Shown here one piece after another: positions 50,352-59,358 of a stretch of 64,000 nucleotides of DNA. This stretch comes from Pseudomonas sp. CROZ-RG-20F-R04-15 (GTDB lineage Bacteria > Pseudomonadota > Gammaproteobacteria > Pseudomonadales > Pseudomonadaceae), in NCBI RefSeq assembly GCF_022662375.1, contig NZ_JAKNQL010000026.1, forward strand, positions 1 through 64,000, written 5' to 3'. The notes beneath the pieces were generated by a model. That model searched no databases, was not told the DNA's origin, and was given only the letters and a program-made list of their open reading frames with translations. The translations under genes were made by a program, and so were the position numbers. Positions within the stretch are counted from its first letter, which is position 1. Every line of letters begins with the position of its first letter.

Positions 50352-50459
50352 ATGAACAGTTTTTGTACCTACATCGATGGTCTGCCATGCATTGTTCCGG
50401 TTGTGAACGCGCAGCCAGTAATGTGGCCTCCGTCTATGCAAGACAAGGTAAAGAAATAA
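50352..50459 (+). CDS. candidate 35-residue small protein between flhF and fleN
   Basis: An ATG at 50352, seven bases after the flhF stop and preceded by GAGGT at 50343-50347, opens a 35-codon frame. It ends in TAA at 50457-50459, leaving one base before the fleN ATG. The peptide begins MNSFCTYIDGLPCIVP and ends DKVKK, with two Cys and a hydrophobic centre. It fills the whole gap, which is suggestive, but 35 codons can be open by chance. It might also be a leader that sets fleN translation. Confidence 0.4.
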   Translation: MNSFCTYIDGLPCIVPVVNAQPVMWPPSMQDKVKK

Positions 50460-50460
50460 C

Positions 50461-51291
50461 ATGGGCAGCATGCATCCCGTACAGGTGATCGCGGTGACCG
50501 GCGGCAAAGGTGGCGTCGGCAAGACTAACGTGTCAGTGAACTTGTCTCTGGCGCTGGCAGAGCTTGGCCGTCGGGTCATGCTGCTGGACGCCGACCTGGG
50601 ACTGGCGAACGTCGACGTTTTGTTGGGGCTGACCCCTAAACGCACACTGGCTGACGTCATTGAAGGCCGCTGCGAGCTGCGCGACGTGCTGTTGCAAGGC
50701 CCCGGCGGCATTCGCATCGTCCCGGCCGCGTCCGGCACCCAGAGCATGGTTCACCTGAGCCCGGCGCAGCACGCCGGCCTGATTCAGGCGTTCAGCGACA
50801 TCGGCGACAATCTCGACGTATTGGTGATCGACACCGCTGCGGGTATTGGTGACTCGGTAGTCAGTTTCGTTCGCGCAGCCCAGGAAGTGTTGCTGGTGGT
50901 CTGCGACGAGCCGACTTCGATCACGGACGCCTACGCGCTGATCAAACTGCTTAACCGCGATTACGGCATGAACCGCTTCCGCGTCCTCGCCAACATGGCG
51001 CAGAGCCCGCAGGAAGGGCGCAACCTGTTCGCCAAGTTGACCAAGGTCACGGATCGTTTCCTTGACGTCGCTCTACAATATGTCGGCGCCGTGCCTTACG
51101 ACGAAAGCGTGCGTAAAGCGGTGCAGAAGCAGCGCGCGGTGTACGAAGCCTTTCCGCGTTCCAAGTGCGCGCTGGCGTTCAAGGCGATCGCGCAGAAGGT
51201 CGACACCTGGCCGCTGCCCGCCAACCCGCGTGGCCATCTTGAGTTTTTCGTCGAGCGCCTCGTGCAGCAAACGGCAGGGCCCGTGCTATGA
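50461..51291 (+). CDS. fleN: flagellar number regulator FleN (FlhG)
   Basis: A 276-residue MinD/ParA-type ATPase that binds FleQ and keeps the cell to its normal flagellar number. The deviant Walker A GGKGGVGKTN is at residues 14-23, followed by LLDADLGLANVDVLLG; the C-terminus is the membrane-targeting region. It overlaps fliA by ATGA. Its own ribosome site is weak and distant, consistent with coupling to upstream translation. Confidence 0.97.
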   Translation: MGSMHPVQVIAVTGGKGGVGKTNVSVNLSLALAELGRRVMLLDADLGLANVDVLLGLTPKRTLADVIEGRCELRDVLLQGPGGIRIVPAASGTQSMVHLSPAQHAGLIQAFSDIGDNLDVLVIDTAAGIGDSVVSFVRAAQEVLLVVCDEPTSITDAYALIKLLNRDYGMNRFRVLANMAQSPQEGRNLFAKLTKVTDRFLDVALQYVGAVPYDESVRKAVQKQRAVYEAFPRSKCALAFKAIAQKVDTWPLPANPRGHLEFFVERLVQQTAGPVL

Positions 51292-52028
51292 CCGCTAGCG
51301 GTATGAACTACTACAAGAAGTCGGCACGCGACGCTCAGTACGAGCTGATCGAGCGTTACGCGCCGCTGGTCAAACGCATTGCCTACCACTTGCTGGCACG
51401 CTTGCCGGCCAGTGTGCAGGTCGAAGACCTGATTCAGGCCGGGATGATTGGCCTGCTCGAAGTCTCGACCAAATATGACGCCAGCAAAGGCGCCAGTTTC
51501 GAAACGTACGCGGGCATTCGAATCCGCGGCGCGATGCTCGACGAAGTGCGCAAAGGGGACTGGGCGCCACGCTCGGTTCACCGCAATACCCGTATGGTCA
51601 GCGACGCAATTCGCTCAATTGAAGCTAAAACCGGCCGTGACGCTAAAGATCACGAGGTTGCAGCCGAACTCCAATTGAGTCTCGACGATTACTACGGGAT
51701 TTTGAATGACACCTTGGGCAGTCGCCTGTTCAGTTTCGACGACCTGTTGCAGGACGGCGAACACGAAGGGCTGCACGAGGATGGCGCGAGTGCTCATCTT
51801 GAGCCGTCACGCGATCTGGAAGATGAACGTTTCCAGGCAGCGTTGGCGGACGCGATTGCCAATTTGCCGGAGCGTGAGCGACTGGTGTTGGCGCTGTACT
51901 ACGACGAAGAGCTGAACCTCAAGGAGATCGGTGAAGTCCTTGGCGTCAGTGAATCGCGGGTCAGCCAGTTACACAGCCAGTGCGCGGCCCGTTTGCGGGG
52001 GCGTTTGGGGGAGTGGCGAGCGCGCTGA
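51288..52028 (+). CDS. fliA: flagellar sigma factor FliA (sigma-28)
   Basis: A 246-residue group 3 sigma factor. Region 2 includes RLPASVQVEDLIQAGMIGLLEVSTKYD, region 3 follows, and region 4 is NLPERERLVLALYYDEELNLKEIGEVLGVSESRVSQLHSQC. It transcribes fliC and late chemotaxis genes and is held by FlgM (not in this window). Confidence 0.97.
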   Translation: MTASGMNYYKKSARDAQYELIERYAPLVKRIAYHLLARLPASVQVEDLIQAGMIGLLEVSTKYDASKGASFETYAGIRIRGAMLDEVRKGDWAPRSVHRNTRMVSDAIRSIEAKTGRDAKDHEVAAELQLSLDDYYGILNDTLGSRLFSFDDLLQDGEHEGLHEDGASAHLEPSRDLEDERFQAALADAIANLPERERLVLALYYDEELNLKEIGEVLGVSESRVSQLHSQCAARLRGRLGEWRAR

Positions 52029-52101
52029 AGGCAGTGTGGGGACACTGCGAACGAGGCTGGTGCGGTGGTGAACGGCACCGGTCTTGCTCTGTTGTGCTCC
52101 A

Positions 52102-52128
52102 GACAGTCTTCGAGTGCTGCGCCGATTG
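52102..52128 (+). promoter_or_regulatory. candidate sigma-28 promoter of cheYZAB
   Basis: GACAGTCT, 11 bases, then GCCGATTG (52121-52128): correct FliA spacing, five of eight and six of eight consensus matches. It lies 54 bp before cheY in a 154-bp gap after fliA. Confidence 0.4.
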
Positions 52129-52182
52129 ATTGAAGTGGCGCGTCCAGGTGCTGGGCGCGTTTAAGACTGCTTGGAGGTCGAA

Positions 52183-52566
52183 TTGAACAAAGACATGAAA
52201 ATCCTCATCGTTGATGACTTCTCAACGATGCGGCGGATCATCAAGAACCTGCTGCGTGATCTTGGGTTCACCAACACCGTCGAGGCTGACGATGGCGTGA
52301 CTGCCATTCCAGTGCTCAACAGCGGAAGCATCGACTTTCTGGTAACGGACTGGAACATGCCGGGCATGACCGGTATCGACCTGCTGCGTCACGTGCGTGC
52401 CGATGAAAAGCTCAAGCACCTGCCAGTGCTGATGGTGACTGCAGAAGCCAAGCGCGAGCAGATCATTGAAGCCGCTCAGGCCGGTGTAAACGGCTACGTA
52501 GTCAAACCTTTCACGGCTCAAGCGTTGAAAGACAAAATCGAGAAGATTTTCGAACGCATCGGCTGA
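52183..52566 (+). CDS. cheY: chemotaxis response regulator CheY
   Basis: A 127-residue single receiver domain that binds FliM when phosphorylated. The acidic pair is in LIVDDFSTMRRI, phospho-acceptor Asp56 is in VTDWNMPGMTG, and the switch residues are in VTAEA and VKPF. I use the TTG at 52183 because GGAGGT (52173-52178) is placed for it; the ATG at 52195 would be too far from any ribosome site. Confidence 0.96.
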   Translation: MNKDMKILIVDDFSTMRRIIKNLLRDLGFTNTVEADDGVTAIPVLNSGSIDFLVTDWNMPGMTGIDLLRHVRADEKLKHLPVLMVTAEAKREQIIEAAQAGVNGYVVKPFTAQALKDKIEKIFERIG

Positions 52567-52584
52567 TGAACGCGCGGGGGAGCT

Positions 52585-53373
52585 ATGGAGCATAACGAAT
52601 CTTCACAGGGCGATTTCGAGTCGACCCTGAAAAAACACGCGGTCGAACTGGTCGAAAGCCTTGAAAAAGGCAGGTTCGGCGACGCTGTGCAACTGATCCA
52701 TGAGCTCAATCAGACCCGTGACCGTGGCCTGTACCAGGAAGTGGGCAAGCTCACACGTGAATTGCACAGTGCGATCGTCAACTTCCAGATCGACCCGAAC
52801 ATGCCGCAGGCCGAGGAAGTGTCGCAAATCACCGACGCCACCGAACGCCTGGGCTATGTGGTCAAGCTGACGGAAGCCGCGGCCAACCGCACCATGGATC
52901 TGGTGGAAAGCGCCACGCCGGTGGTCAACAGTCTGGCTGATGAAGCGCAGACCTTGAGCGCCGATTGGGGGCGCTTCATGCGTCGCGAGGTCGGGGCTGA
53001 AGAGTTCCGTGAACTGGCGCGCCGGGTCGACGGTTTTCTGTCACGCAGCAGCACGGACAACCGTGCGGTGTCGAGCAATCTCAACGACATCCTGCTGGCC
53101 CAGGATTACCAGGACCTCACCGGTCAGGTGATCAAACGTGTGACCCAACTGGTCACCGAAGTCGAAAGCAATTTGCTCAAACTCGTGCTCATGGCCAGTC
53201 AGGTCGACCGCTTTGCGGGCATCGAACATGACCGCGCCGCGATGCTTGCAGAAAAAGATCCACAAAAACATCTCTCGCAGGGTGAAGGTCCGCAGATTCA
53301 TGCCGATAAACGAGAAGACGTTGTGTCCGGTCAGGACGATGTGGACGATTTGTTATCCAGCCTCGGGTTCTAG
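52585..53373 (+). CDS. cheZ: CheY-P phosphatase CheZ
   Basis: A 262-residue helical phosphatase that ends the tumble/reversal signal. The catalytic pattern AQDYQDLTGQVIKRV (conserved Asp and Gln) is near residue 172, and the C-terminal CheY-binding tail ends DDVDDLLSSLGF. It follows cheY by 18 bp. Confidence 0.96.
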   Translation: MEHNESSQGDFESTLKKHAVELVESLEKGRFGDAVQLIHELNQTRDRGLYQEVGKLTRELHSAIVNFQIDPNMPQAEEVSQITDATERLGYVVKLTEAAANRTMDLVESATPVVNSLADEAQTLSADWGRFMRREVGAEEFRELARRVDGFLSRSSTDNRAVSSNLNDILLAQDYQDLTGQVIKRVTQLVTEVESNLLKLVLMASQVDRFAGIEHDRAAMLAEKDPQKHLSQGEGPQIHADKREDVVSGQDDVDDLLSSLGF

Positions 53374-53427
53374 TGTTTTGGAATTTTAGGTTTTTTGGGT
53401 TTTTAGACCTGTAGGAGCACCCCATTA

Positions 53428-55695
53428 ATGAGCTTCGGCGCCGATGAAGAGATCCTTCAGGATTTCCTGGTTGAGGCCGGCGAGATTCTTGAGCAACTGT
53501 CCGAACAACTGGTCGAGCTGGAAAGCCGTCCGGATGACGCAGATCTGCTCAACGCAATTTTTCGCGGTTTCCACACTGTAAAAGGGGGCGCCGGCTTCCT
53601 TCAGCTCAACGAGCTGGTGGAGTGCTGTCACATCGCCGAAAACGTGTTCGACATCCTGCGCAAGGGTGAGCGTCGCGTTGATGCAGAACTGATGGACGTT
53701 GTCCTCGAAGCACTGGACGCGGTGAACAGCATGTTCACTGAGGTTCGTGAGCGTGCACCGATCACCGCTGCCACCCCGGAACTGCTGGCCGCCCTGGCGC
53801 GCCTGGCCGAACCGCAAGCGGCGGACGAAGCCCCGGCTTCGCCAGTGGCTTCGATGATCGAAGAACTGGTCGTCGAAGGCGACTCGGGCGACATCACCGA
53901 TAACGAATTCGAACAACTGCTGGACTCGCTGAACGCCGTCAAGGCCGAAGCCGAAGCCCCGGCTGCTGCTGCGCCTGCGCAAACGGCCGCTGAAGCCGCG
54001 AGCGATGAAATCACCGATGCCGAGTTCGAGTCGTTGCTCGATCAGTTGCACGGCAAGGGCCAGTTCGCGGTGGACGCGGTTGCGCCAGCGGCGGCAGCCC
54101 CTGCGGCACCGGCCAAGGGCGACAGCTCGGACATCACCGACGACGAATTCGAAGCATTGCTCGATCAGTTGCATGGCAAGGGCAACTTTGCCGTCGATGC
54201 GCTGGAATCGGCGATTGCCTCGGCACCTGCGCCAGCCGCACCGGTTGCTGCGGCGGCCGGCAGCGATCTGATCAGCGATCACGAGTTCGAATCGCTGCTC
54301 GACGAATTGCACGGCAAAGGCAAGTTCTCCGAAGTCGGCACCGCTGCTGCTGGCAGCGCTTCGACCGTCGCCACGCCGGCTGCCAAGGCACCGGCCGCTG
54401 CTGCAGCGCCCAAGCCTGCCGCCAAGCCTGAGCCGAAAGCCGAAGCGCCGAAACCGGCCGCCGCTTCTGCACCGGCCCCGGCCCGTGCGCCGGCGACACC
54501 GCCACCGGAAAAACCGGCGAGCGAAGCCGAAACCACCGTGCGCGTCGACACGGCACGTCTCGACGAAATCATGAACATGGTTGGCGAGCTGGTGCTGGTG
54601 CGTAACCGGCTGGTGCGCCTGGGCCTGAACAGCGGCGATGAAGCCATGCAAAAGGCCGTGTCGAACCTCGACGTGGTCACGGCTGACTTGCAGACCGCCG
54701 TTATGAAGACGCGGATGCAGCCGATCAAGAAGGTCTTCGGGCGCTTCCCGCGTCTGGTTCGAGATCTGGCGCGTCAGCTGAAGAAAGAGATCAACCTGGA
54801 ACTGGTGGGTGAAGAAACCGACCTCGACAAAAACCTTGTCGAGGCCCTGGCCGACCCGCTGGTCCACTTGGTGCGCAACGCTGTCGACCACGGCATCGAG
54901 TCGCCGGAAGAACGCGAAGCGTCGGGCAAGGCCCGTGGCGGCCGTGTAGTTTTGGCTGCCGAGCAAGAGGGTGACCATATCCTGCTGTCGATTTCCGATG
55001 ACGGCAAAGGCATGGACCCGAACGTCCTGCGTGCCATCGCGGTAAAACGCGGTGTGATGGACAAGGACGCGGCCGATCGCCTGAGCGATACCGAGTGCTA
55101 CAACCTGATTTTCGCCCCGGGTTTCTCGACCAAGACCGAGATCTCCGACGTCTCCGGCCGTGGTGTCGGCATGGACGTGGTGAAGACCAAGATTTCCCAG
55201 CTCAACGGTTCGATCAACATCTACTCGACCAAGGGCCAAGGCTCGAAGATCGTCATCAAGGTGCCGCTGACCCTCGCGATCATGCCAACCCTGATGGTCA
55301 TGCTCGGCAATCAGGCGTTTGCGTTCCCGTTGGTCAACGTCAACGAAATCTTCCACCTCGACCTGTCGACCACCAACGTCGTCGATGGTCAGGAAGTGGT
55401 GATCGTGCGGGACAAGGCGCTGCCGTTGTTCTACCTCAAGCGCTGGCTGGTCAGCTCCGCCGCTCACGAAGAGCAGCGTGAAGGCCACGTGGTGATCCTT
55501 TCGGTGGGCACTCAGCGGATCGGCTTCGTCGTCGATCAACTGGTCGGTCAGGAAGAAGTGGTCATCAAGCCATTGGGCAAAATGCTGCAGGGCACTCCGG
55601 GCATGTCCGGCGCCACCATCACCGGTGACGGCCGCATCGCGCTGATTCTCGATGTTCCAAGCATGCTCAAGCGTTACGCCGCACGGCGTATTTGA
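53428..55695 (+). CDS. cheA: chemotaxis histidine kinase CheA
   Basis: 755 residues. The Hpt/P1 domain has His49 in FRGFHTVKGGAGF. Between about residues 150 and 305 the P2 position holds four copies of an ITDxEFExLLDxLHGKGxF-type motif separated by Ala/Pro linkers, followed by a long Ala/Pro/Lys hinge. P3 dimerisation, the P4 ATPase (VRNAVDHGIE, DDGKGM, GRGVGMDVV) and the CheW-like P5 domain follow. It phosphorylates CheY and CheB in the flagellar chemotaxis array. Confidence 0.97.
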   Translation: MSFGADEEILQDFLVEAGEILEQLSEQLVELESRPDDADLLNAIFRGFHTVKGGAGFLQLNELVECCHIAENVFDILRKGERRVDAELMDVVLEALDAVNSMFTEVRERAPITAATPELLAALARLAEPQAADEAPASPVASMIEELVVEGDSGDITDNEFEQLLDSLNAVKAEAEAPAAAAPAQTAAEAASDEITDAEFESLLDQLHGKGQFAVDAVAPAAAAPAAPAKGDSSDITDDEFEALLDQLHGKGNFAVDALESAIASAPAPAAPVAAAAGSDLISDHEFESLLDELHGKGKFSEVGTAAAGSASTVATPAAKAPAAAAAPKPAAKPEPKAEAPKPAAASAPAPARAPATPPPEKPASEAETTVRVDTARLDEIMNMVGELVLVRNRLVRLGLNSGDEAMQKAVSNLDVVTADLQTAVMKTRMQPIKKVFGRFPRLVRDLARQLKKEINLELVGEETDLDKNLVEALADPLVHLVRNAVDHGIESPEEREASGKARGGRVVLAAEQEGDHILLSISDDGKGMDPNVLRAIAVKRGVMDKDAADRLSDTECYNLIFAPGFSTKTEISDVSGRGVGMDVVKTKISQLNGSINIYSTKGQGSKIVIKVPLTLAIMPTLMVMLGNQAFAFPLVNVNEIFHLDLSTTNVVDGQEVVIVRDKALPLFYLKRWLVSSAAHEEQREGHVVILSVGTQRIGFVVDQLVGQEEVVIKPLGKMLQGTPGMSGATITGDGRIALILDVPSMLKRYAARRI

Positions 55696-55744
55696 ATCCG
55701 GGGCGGCGGGGCGACAACGTCCCGCTGCACCTAATGGAGTGTTT

Positions 55745-56881
55745 ATGGCAGTCAAAGTCCTGGTGGTGGACGATTCGGGTTTTTTCCGCCGCCGCGTCTC
55801 GGAAATTCTTTCTGCGGATCCGAGCATTCAGGTGGTCGGCACTGCAACCAATGGTAAAGAGGCGATTGATCAGGCCCTGGCACTCAAGCCGGACGTGATC
55901 ACCATGGACTACGAGATGCCGATGATGGACGGCATCACGGCGGTGCGGCACATCATGCAGCGCTGCCCGACCCCGGTGTTGATGTTTTCCTCGCTGACCC
56001 ACGAAGGCGCCCGGGTAACGCTGGACGCGCTGGACGCCGGCGCGGTGGATTTCCTGCCGAAGAATTTCGAAGACATCTCGCGCAATCCCGAGAAGGTCAA
56101 GCAACTGCTGTGCGAGAAGGTCCATAGCATCTCGCGCAGTAACCGTCGTTTCAGTGCTTACAGCGCGCCTGCGCCAGTGGCTGCTCCTGCGCCTGCACCG
56201 ACCCCGGCTGCATCCAGCTTCAGCAGTCACAGCACCAGCGCACCAACGCGTCCGGCTCCAGCACCGGCACCAACTCGCGCCCCGGCCGCCAGCGCTTCGT
56301 CGCCCGCGCCGAAACGCAAAGCCTACAAACTGGTTGCCATCGGTACCTCGACGGGCGGCCCGGTGGCCCTGCAACGCGTGCTGACGCAGTTGCCGGCGAA
56401 TTTCCCGGCGCCGATCGTGCTGATCCAGCACATGCCGGCGGCGTTCACCAAGGCTTTTGCCGAACGTCTCGACAAGCTCTGCCGCATCAGCGTCAAGGAA
56501 GCCGAGGATGGCGACATCCTGCGTCCGGGCCTGGCGTTGCTGGCGCCGGGTGGCAAGCAAATGATGATCGATGGCCGTGGCGCGGTGAAAATCCTGCCGG
56601 GCGATGAGCGTCTGAACTACAAGCCGTGCGTGGACATCACCTTCGGTTCTGCGGCGAAATCCTACGGCGACAAAGTTCTGGCGGTGGTATTGACCGGCAT
56701 GGGCGCCGACGGCCGTGAAGGCGCGCGTCTGCTCAAGCAGGGCGGCAGCGCGGTGTGGGCACAAGATGAGGCAAGCTGCGTGATCTACGGCATGCCGATG
56801 GCCATCGTCAAAGCCGACCTCGCCGACGCGGTGTACAGCCTCGACGACATCGGCAAACACATTGTCGAGGCGTGTATCTGA
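55745..56881 (+). CDS. cheB: chemoreceptor glutamate methylesterase CheB
   Basis: 378 residues. The receiver domain has Asp55 in ITMDYEMPMMDG; an unusually long Ala/Pro/Ser linker (about 138-192) joins it to the methylesterase domain with Ser in IGTSTGGP, His in QHMPAAFTKAF and Asp in GMGADGREG. An upstream in-frame start lies inside cheA; the ATG at 55745 has atggagtg before it. Confidence 0.96.
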   Translation: MAVKVLVVDDSGFFRRRVSEILSADPSIQVVGTATNGKEAIDQALALKPDVITMDYEMPMMDGITAVRHIMQRCPTPVLMFSSLTHEGARVTLDALDAGAVDFLPKNFEDISRNPEKVKQLLCEKVHSISRSNRRFSAYSAPAPVAAPAPAPTPAASSFSSHSTSAPTRPAPAPAPTRAPAASASSPAPKRKAYKLVAIGTSTGGPVALQRVLTQLPANFPAPIVLIQHMPAAFTKAFAERLDKLCRISVKEAEDGDILRPGLALLAPGGKQMMIDGRGAVKILPGDERLNYKPCVDITFGSAAKSYGDKVLAVVLTGMGADGREGARLLKQGGSAVWAQDEASCVIYGMPMAIVKADLADAVYSLDDIGKHIVEACI

Positions 56882-57621
56882 TGGATGTTTTAAGCCTTAT
56901 CGGGATCATCATGGCGTTCGTCGCCATCATCGGCGGTAACTACCTTGAGGGTGGTCACCTCGGTGCGCTGGCCAACGGCCCGGCGGCATTGATCGTACTG
57001 GGCGGCACCATCGGTGCCGCACTGCTGCAATCGCCGATGAGCGCGTTCAAACGCGCCATGCAGATCCTCGCCTGGATTCTGTTTCCGCCACGGGTCGATC
57101 TGGCCGGTGGCATCGATCGCGTCGTCAACTGGAGCCTCACCGCACGCAAGGAAGGCCTGTTGGGCCTGGAAGGCGTGGCGGATGCCGAGCCCGACAATTA
57201 CTCGCGCAAAGGCCTGCAACTGCTGGTCGACGGTGCCGAGCCGGAAGCGATCCGCAGCATCCTCGAAGTGGATTTCTACACCCAGGAAGCGCGCGACATC
57301 GAGGCGGCAAAAGTCTTTGAAAGCATGGGCGGCTATGCGCCAACCATCGGCATCATCGGTGCGGTCATGGGCCTGATCCATGTGATGGGCAACCTCGCGG
57401 ATCCGACGCAACTGGGCAGCGGCATTGCCGTGGCGTTTGTCGCGACCATTTACGGCGTGGCCAGTGCCAACCTGGTGTTGCTGCCAATCGCCGCCAAGCT
57501 GAAGTCAATCGCGTTGCGGCAGTCGCGTTATCGCGAAATGTTGTTGGAAGGGATCCTGTCGATCGCCGAAGGTGAAAACCCTCGCTCCATTGAGTTGAAG
57601 CTGCAAGGCTTCATGGATTAA
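56881..57621 (+). CDS. motC: flagellar motor stator protein MotC (MotA family)
   Basis: A 246-residue stator A subunit with four membrane segments (for example DVLSLIGIIMAFVAIIGGNYLEGG and PTIGIIGAVMGLIHVM) and the large cytoplasmic loop that meets FliG. The ATG overlaps the cheB stop (TGATG). With MotD it forms the second stator pair of pseudomonads, besides MotAB elsewhere. Confidence 0.94.
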   Translation: MDVLSLIGIIMAFVAIIGGNYLEGGHLGALANGPAALIVLGGTIGAALLQSPMSAFKRAMQILAWILFPPRVDLAGGIDRVVNWSLTARKEGLLGLEGVADAEPDNYSRKGLQLLVDGAEPEAIRSILEVDFYTQEARDIEAAKVFESMGGYAPTIGIIGAVMGLIHVMGNLADPTQLGSGIAVAFVATIYGVASANLVLLPIAAKLKSIALRQSRYREMLLEGILSIAEGENPRSIELKLQGFMD

Positions 57622-57633
57622 GGGAATAACCTC

Positions 57634-58524
57634 ATGGCTCGTCGCAGGCATCAGGAAGAACACGTCAATCACGAGCGCTGGCTCGTCTCCTACGCGGATT
57701 TCATCACGTTGCTGTTCGCGTTCTTCGTGGTGATGTACTCGATTTCGTCGATCAACGAAGGCAAGTACAAGGAAATTTCCGAAGCGCTGGTCGGCGTCTT
57801 CAAAGACTCCGACCGCGCGCTCAAACCGATCCAGATCGGCGACGAGCGGCCGAAAACCGTGACCCCGGCCAAGCCGCTGGTCAAGGACGCCGAGCAGATC
57901 GACGCCGGTATCGCCGGCGCCAGCGATCCGCTGAAAAGCATCGCCGATGACATCAGCGCGGCCTTCGGTGACTTGATCAGCTCCAACCAGATGACTGTGC
58001 GCGGCAACGAGCTGTGGGTCGAGATCGAACTCAACTCCAGCCTGTTGTTCGGCAGCGGCGACGCGATGCCAAGCGACATCGCCTTCAACATCATCGACAA
58101 GGTCGCGGCGATTCTGAAACCGTTCGACAACCCGATCCACGTCGAAGGCTTTACCGACGATCAACCGATCCGCACCGCGCAGTACCCGACCAACTGGGAG
58201 CTGTCCTCGGCGCGTTCGGCGAGCATCGTGCGCATGCTGGCGATGCAGGGTGTGAACCCTGGCCGATTGGCATCGGTGGGTTACGGTGAGTTTCAACCGG
58301 TCGCCAACAATGCTACCGCTGAAGGCCGGGGGAAAAACCGCCGGGTTGTTCTGGTGGTCTCGCGCAATCTCGATGTGCGCCGCAGCCTCACGGGCACCGG
58401 AACCGCTAATGCGCAACCGGATGCTGCGTTGAAGCGGGCTGGCACACAAACTGCACCGACCCCGGTCAAGACGCCGGGACGCGAGAGTGCCGTCAATTCT
58501 CCGTCACCCGCATTAACACGCTGA
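57634..58524 (+). CDS. motD: flagellar motor stator protein MotD (MotB family)
   Basis: 296 residues. A single membrane helix at about 16-37 contains the proton-carrying Asp22 in YADFITLLFAFF; the C-terminal OmpA-like peptidoglycan-binding domain shows VEGFTDDQPI and NWELSSARSASIVRML. The last 40 residues are a Thr/Pro/Ala-rich tail. Confidence 0.95.
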   Translation: MARRRHQEEHVNHERWLVSYADFITLLFAFFVVMYSISSINEGKYKEISEALVGVFKDSDRALKPIQIGDERPKTVTPAKPLVKDAEQIDAGIAGASDPLKSIADDISAAFGDLISSNQMTVRGNELWVEIELNSSLLFGSGDAMPSDIAFNIIDKVAAILKPFDNPIHVEGFTDDQPIRTAQYPTNWELSSARSASIVRMLAMQGVNPGRLASVGYGEFQPVANNATAEGRGKNRRVVLVVSRNLDVRRSLTGTGTANAQPDAALKRAGTQTAPTPVKTPGRESAVNSPSPALTR

Positions 58525-58567
58525 GCTATGTCTCGGTCGAGCATATCGGCCGGGAGGAACGAACTGA

Positions 58568-59356
58568 ATGAGAGTCTGGGCAGTCGCCAATCAAAAGGGT
58601 GGTGTCGGTAAAACCACATCCTCCATCGCTTTAGCCGGATTGCTGGCCGAGGCGGGCAAGCGCGTGGTTGTGGTCGATCTCGACCCGCACGGCTCGATGA
58701 CCAGTTATTTCGGTTACGACCCCGACAGCCTGGAACACAGCAATTACGACCTGTTTCTGCACAAGGGCAGCGTGCCGCAAGGCCTGCCGGGGCAGTTGCT
58801 GTTGTCGACCAGCGACGAACGTATTTCCCTGCTGCCATCGAGCACCGCACTGGCGACCCTTGAGCGGCAGTCGCCGGGGCAGAGTGGCCTCGGTCTGGTG
58901 ATCGCCAAGAGTCTGGCGCAACTGTGGCAGGACTTCGATTACGCAGTGATCGACAGCCCGCCGTTGCTCGGCGTACTGATGGTCAACGCCCTCGCGGCGA
59001 GTCAGCAACTGGTGATTCCGGTGCAGACCGAACACTTGGCCGTCAAAGGTCTGGAGCGCATGGTCAACACCTTGGCGATGATCAACCGCTCGCGCAAACA
59101 GGCGCTGCCGTTCAGCATCGTACCGACCCTGTTCGATCGCCGTACGCAGGCATCGATGCATACCTTGCGTGTGCTGCGCGACAAATTCCCGGAAGAGATC
59201 TGGCAGGGTTACATCCCGGTCGATACCCGTCTGCGCGACGCCAGCCGAGCCGGTGTCACGCCTTCGCAATTCGACGGCAAGAGCCGAGGCGTGCTGGCCT
59301 ACCGCGCGCTGCTCAAGCATCTGTTGGCGCAACAACTTGTTCCGCAGGTGGCGTGA
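58568..59356 (+). CDS. parC: ParA-family ATPase, ParC-like chemotaxis array positioner
   Basis: 262 residues. The deviant Walker A KGGVGKTT is at residues 10-17, with VVDLDPHGSMTSYFGY after it and IDSPPLLGVL as Walker B region. Chromosomal ParA proteins inside che operons place chemotaxis arrays at the cell pole (ParC of Vibrio). The P. aeruginosa homologue occupies the same position between motD and the next gene. Confidence 0.88.
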   Translation: MRVWAVANQKGGVGKTTSSIALAGLLAEAGKRVVVVDLDPHGSMTSYFGYDPDSLEHSNYDLFLHKGSVPQGLPGQLLLSTSDERISLLPSSTALATLERQSPGQSGLGLVIAKSLAQLWQDFDYAVIDSPPLLGVLMVNALAASQQLVIPVQTEHLAVKGLERMVNTLAMINRSRKQALPFSIVPTLFDRRTQASMHTLRVLRDKFPEEIWQGYIPVDTRLRDASRAGVTPSQFDGKSRGVLAYRALLKHLLAQQLVPQVA

Positions 59357-59358
59357 GC

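Noticed and set aside
53425..55827. 800-codon minus-strand open frame opposite cheA
   Set aside because: A mirror of high-GC cheA codons; its product is His/Arg-rich low-complexity sequence with no domain.
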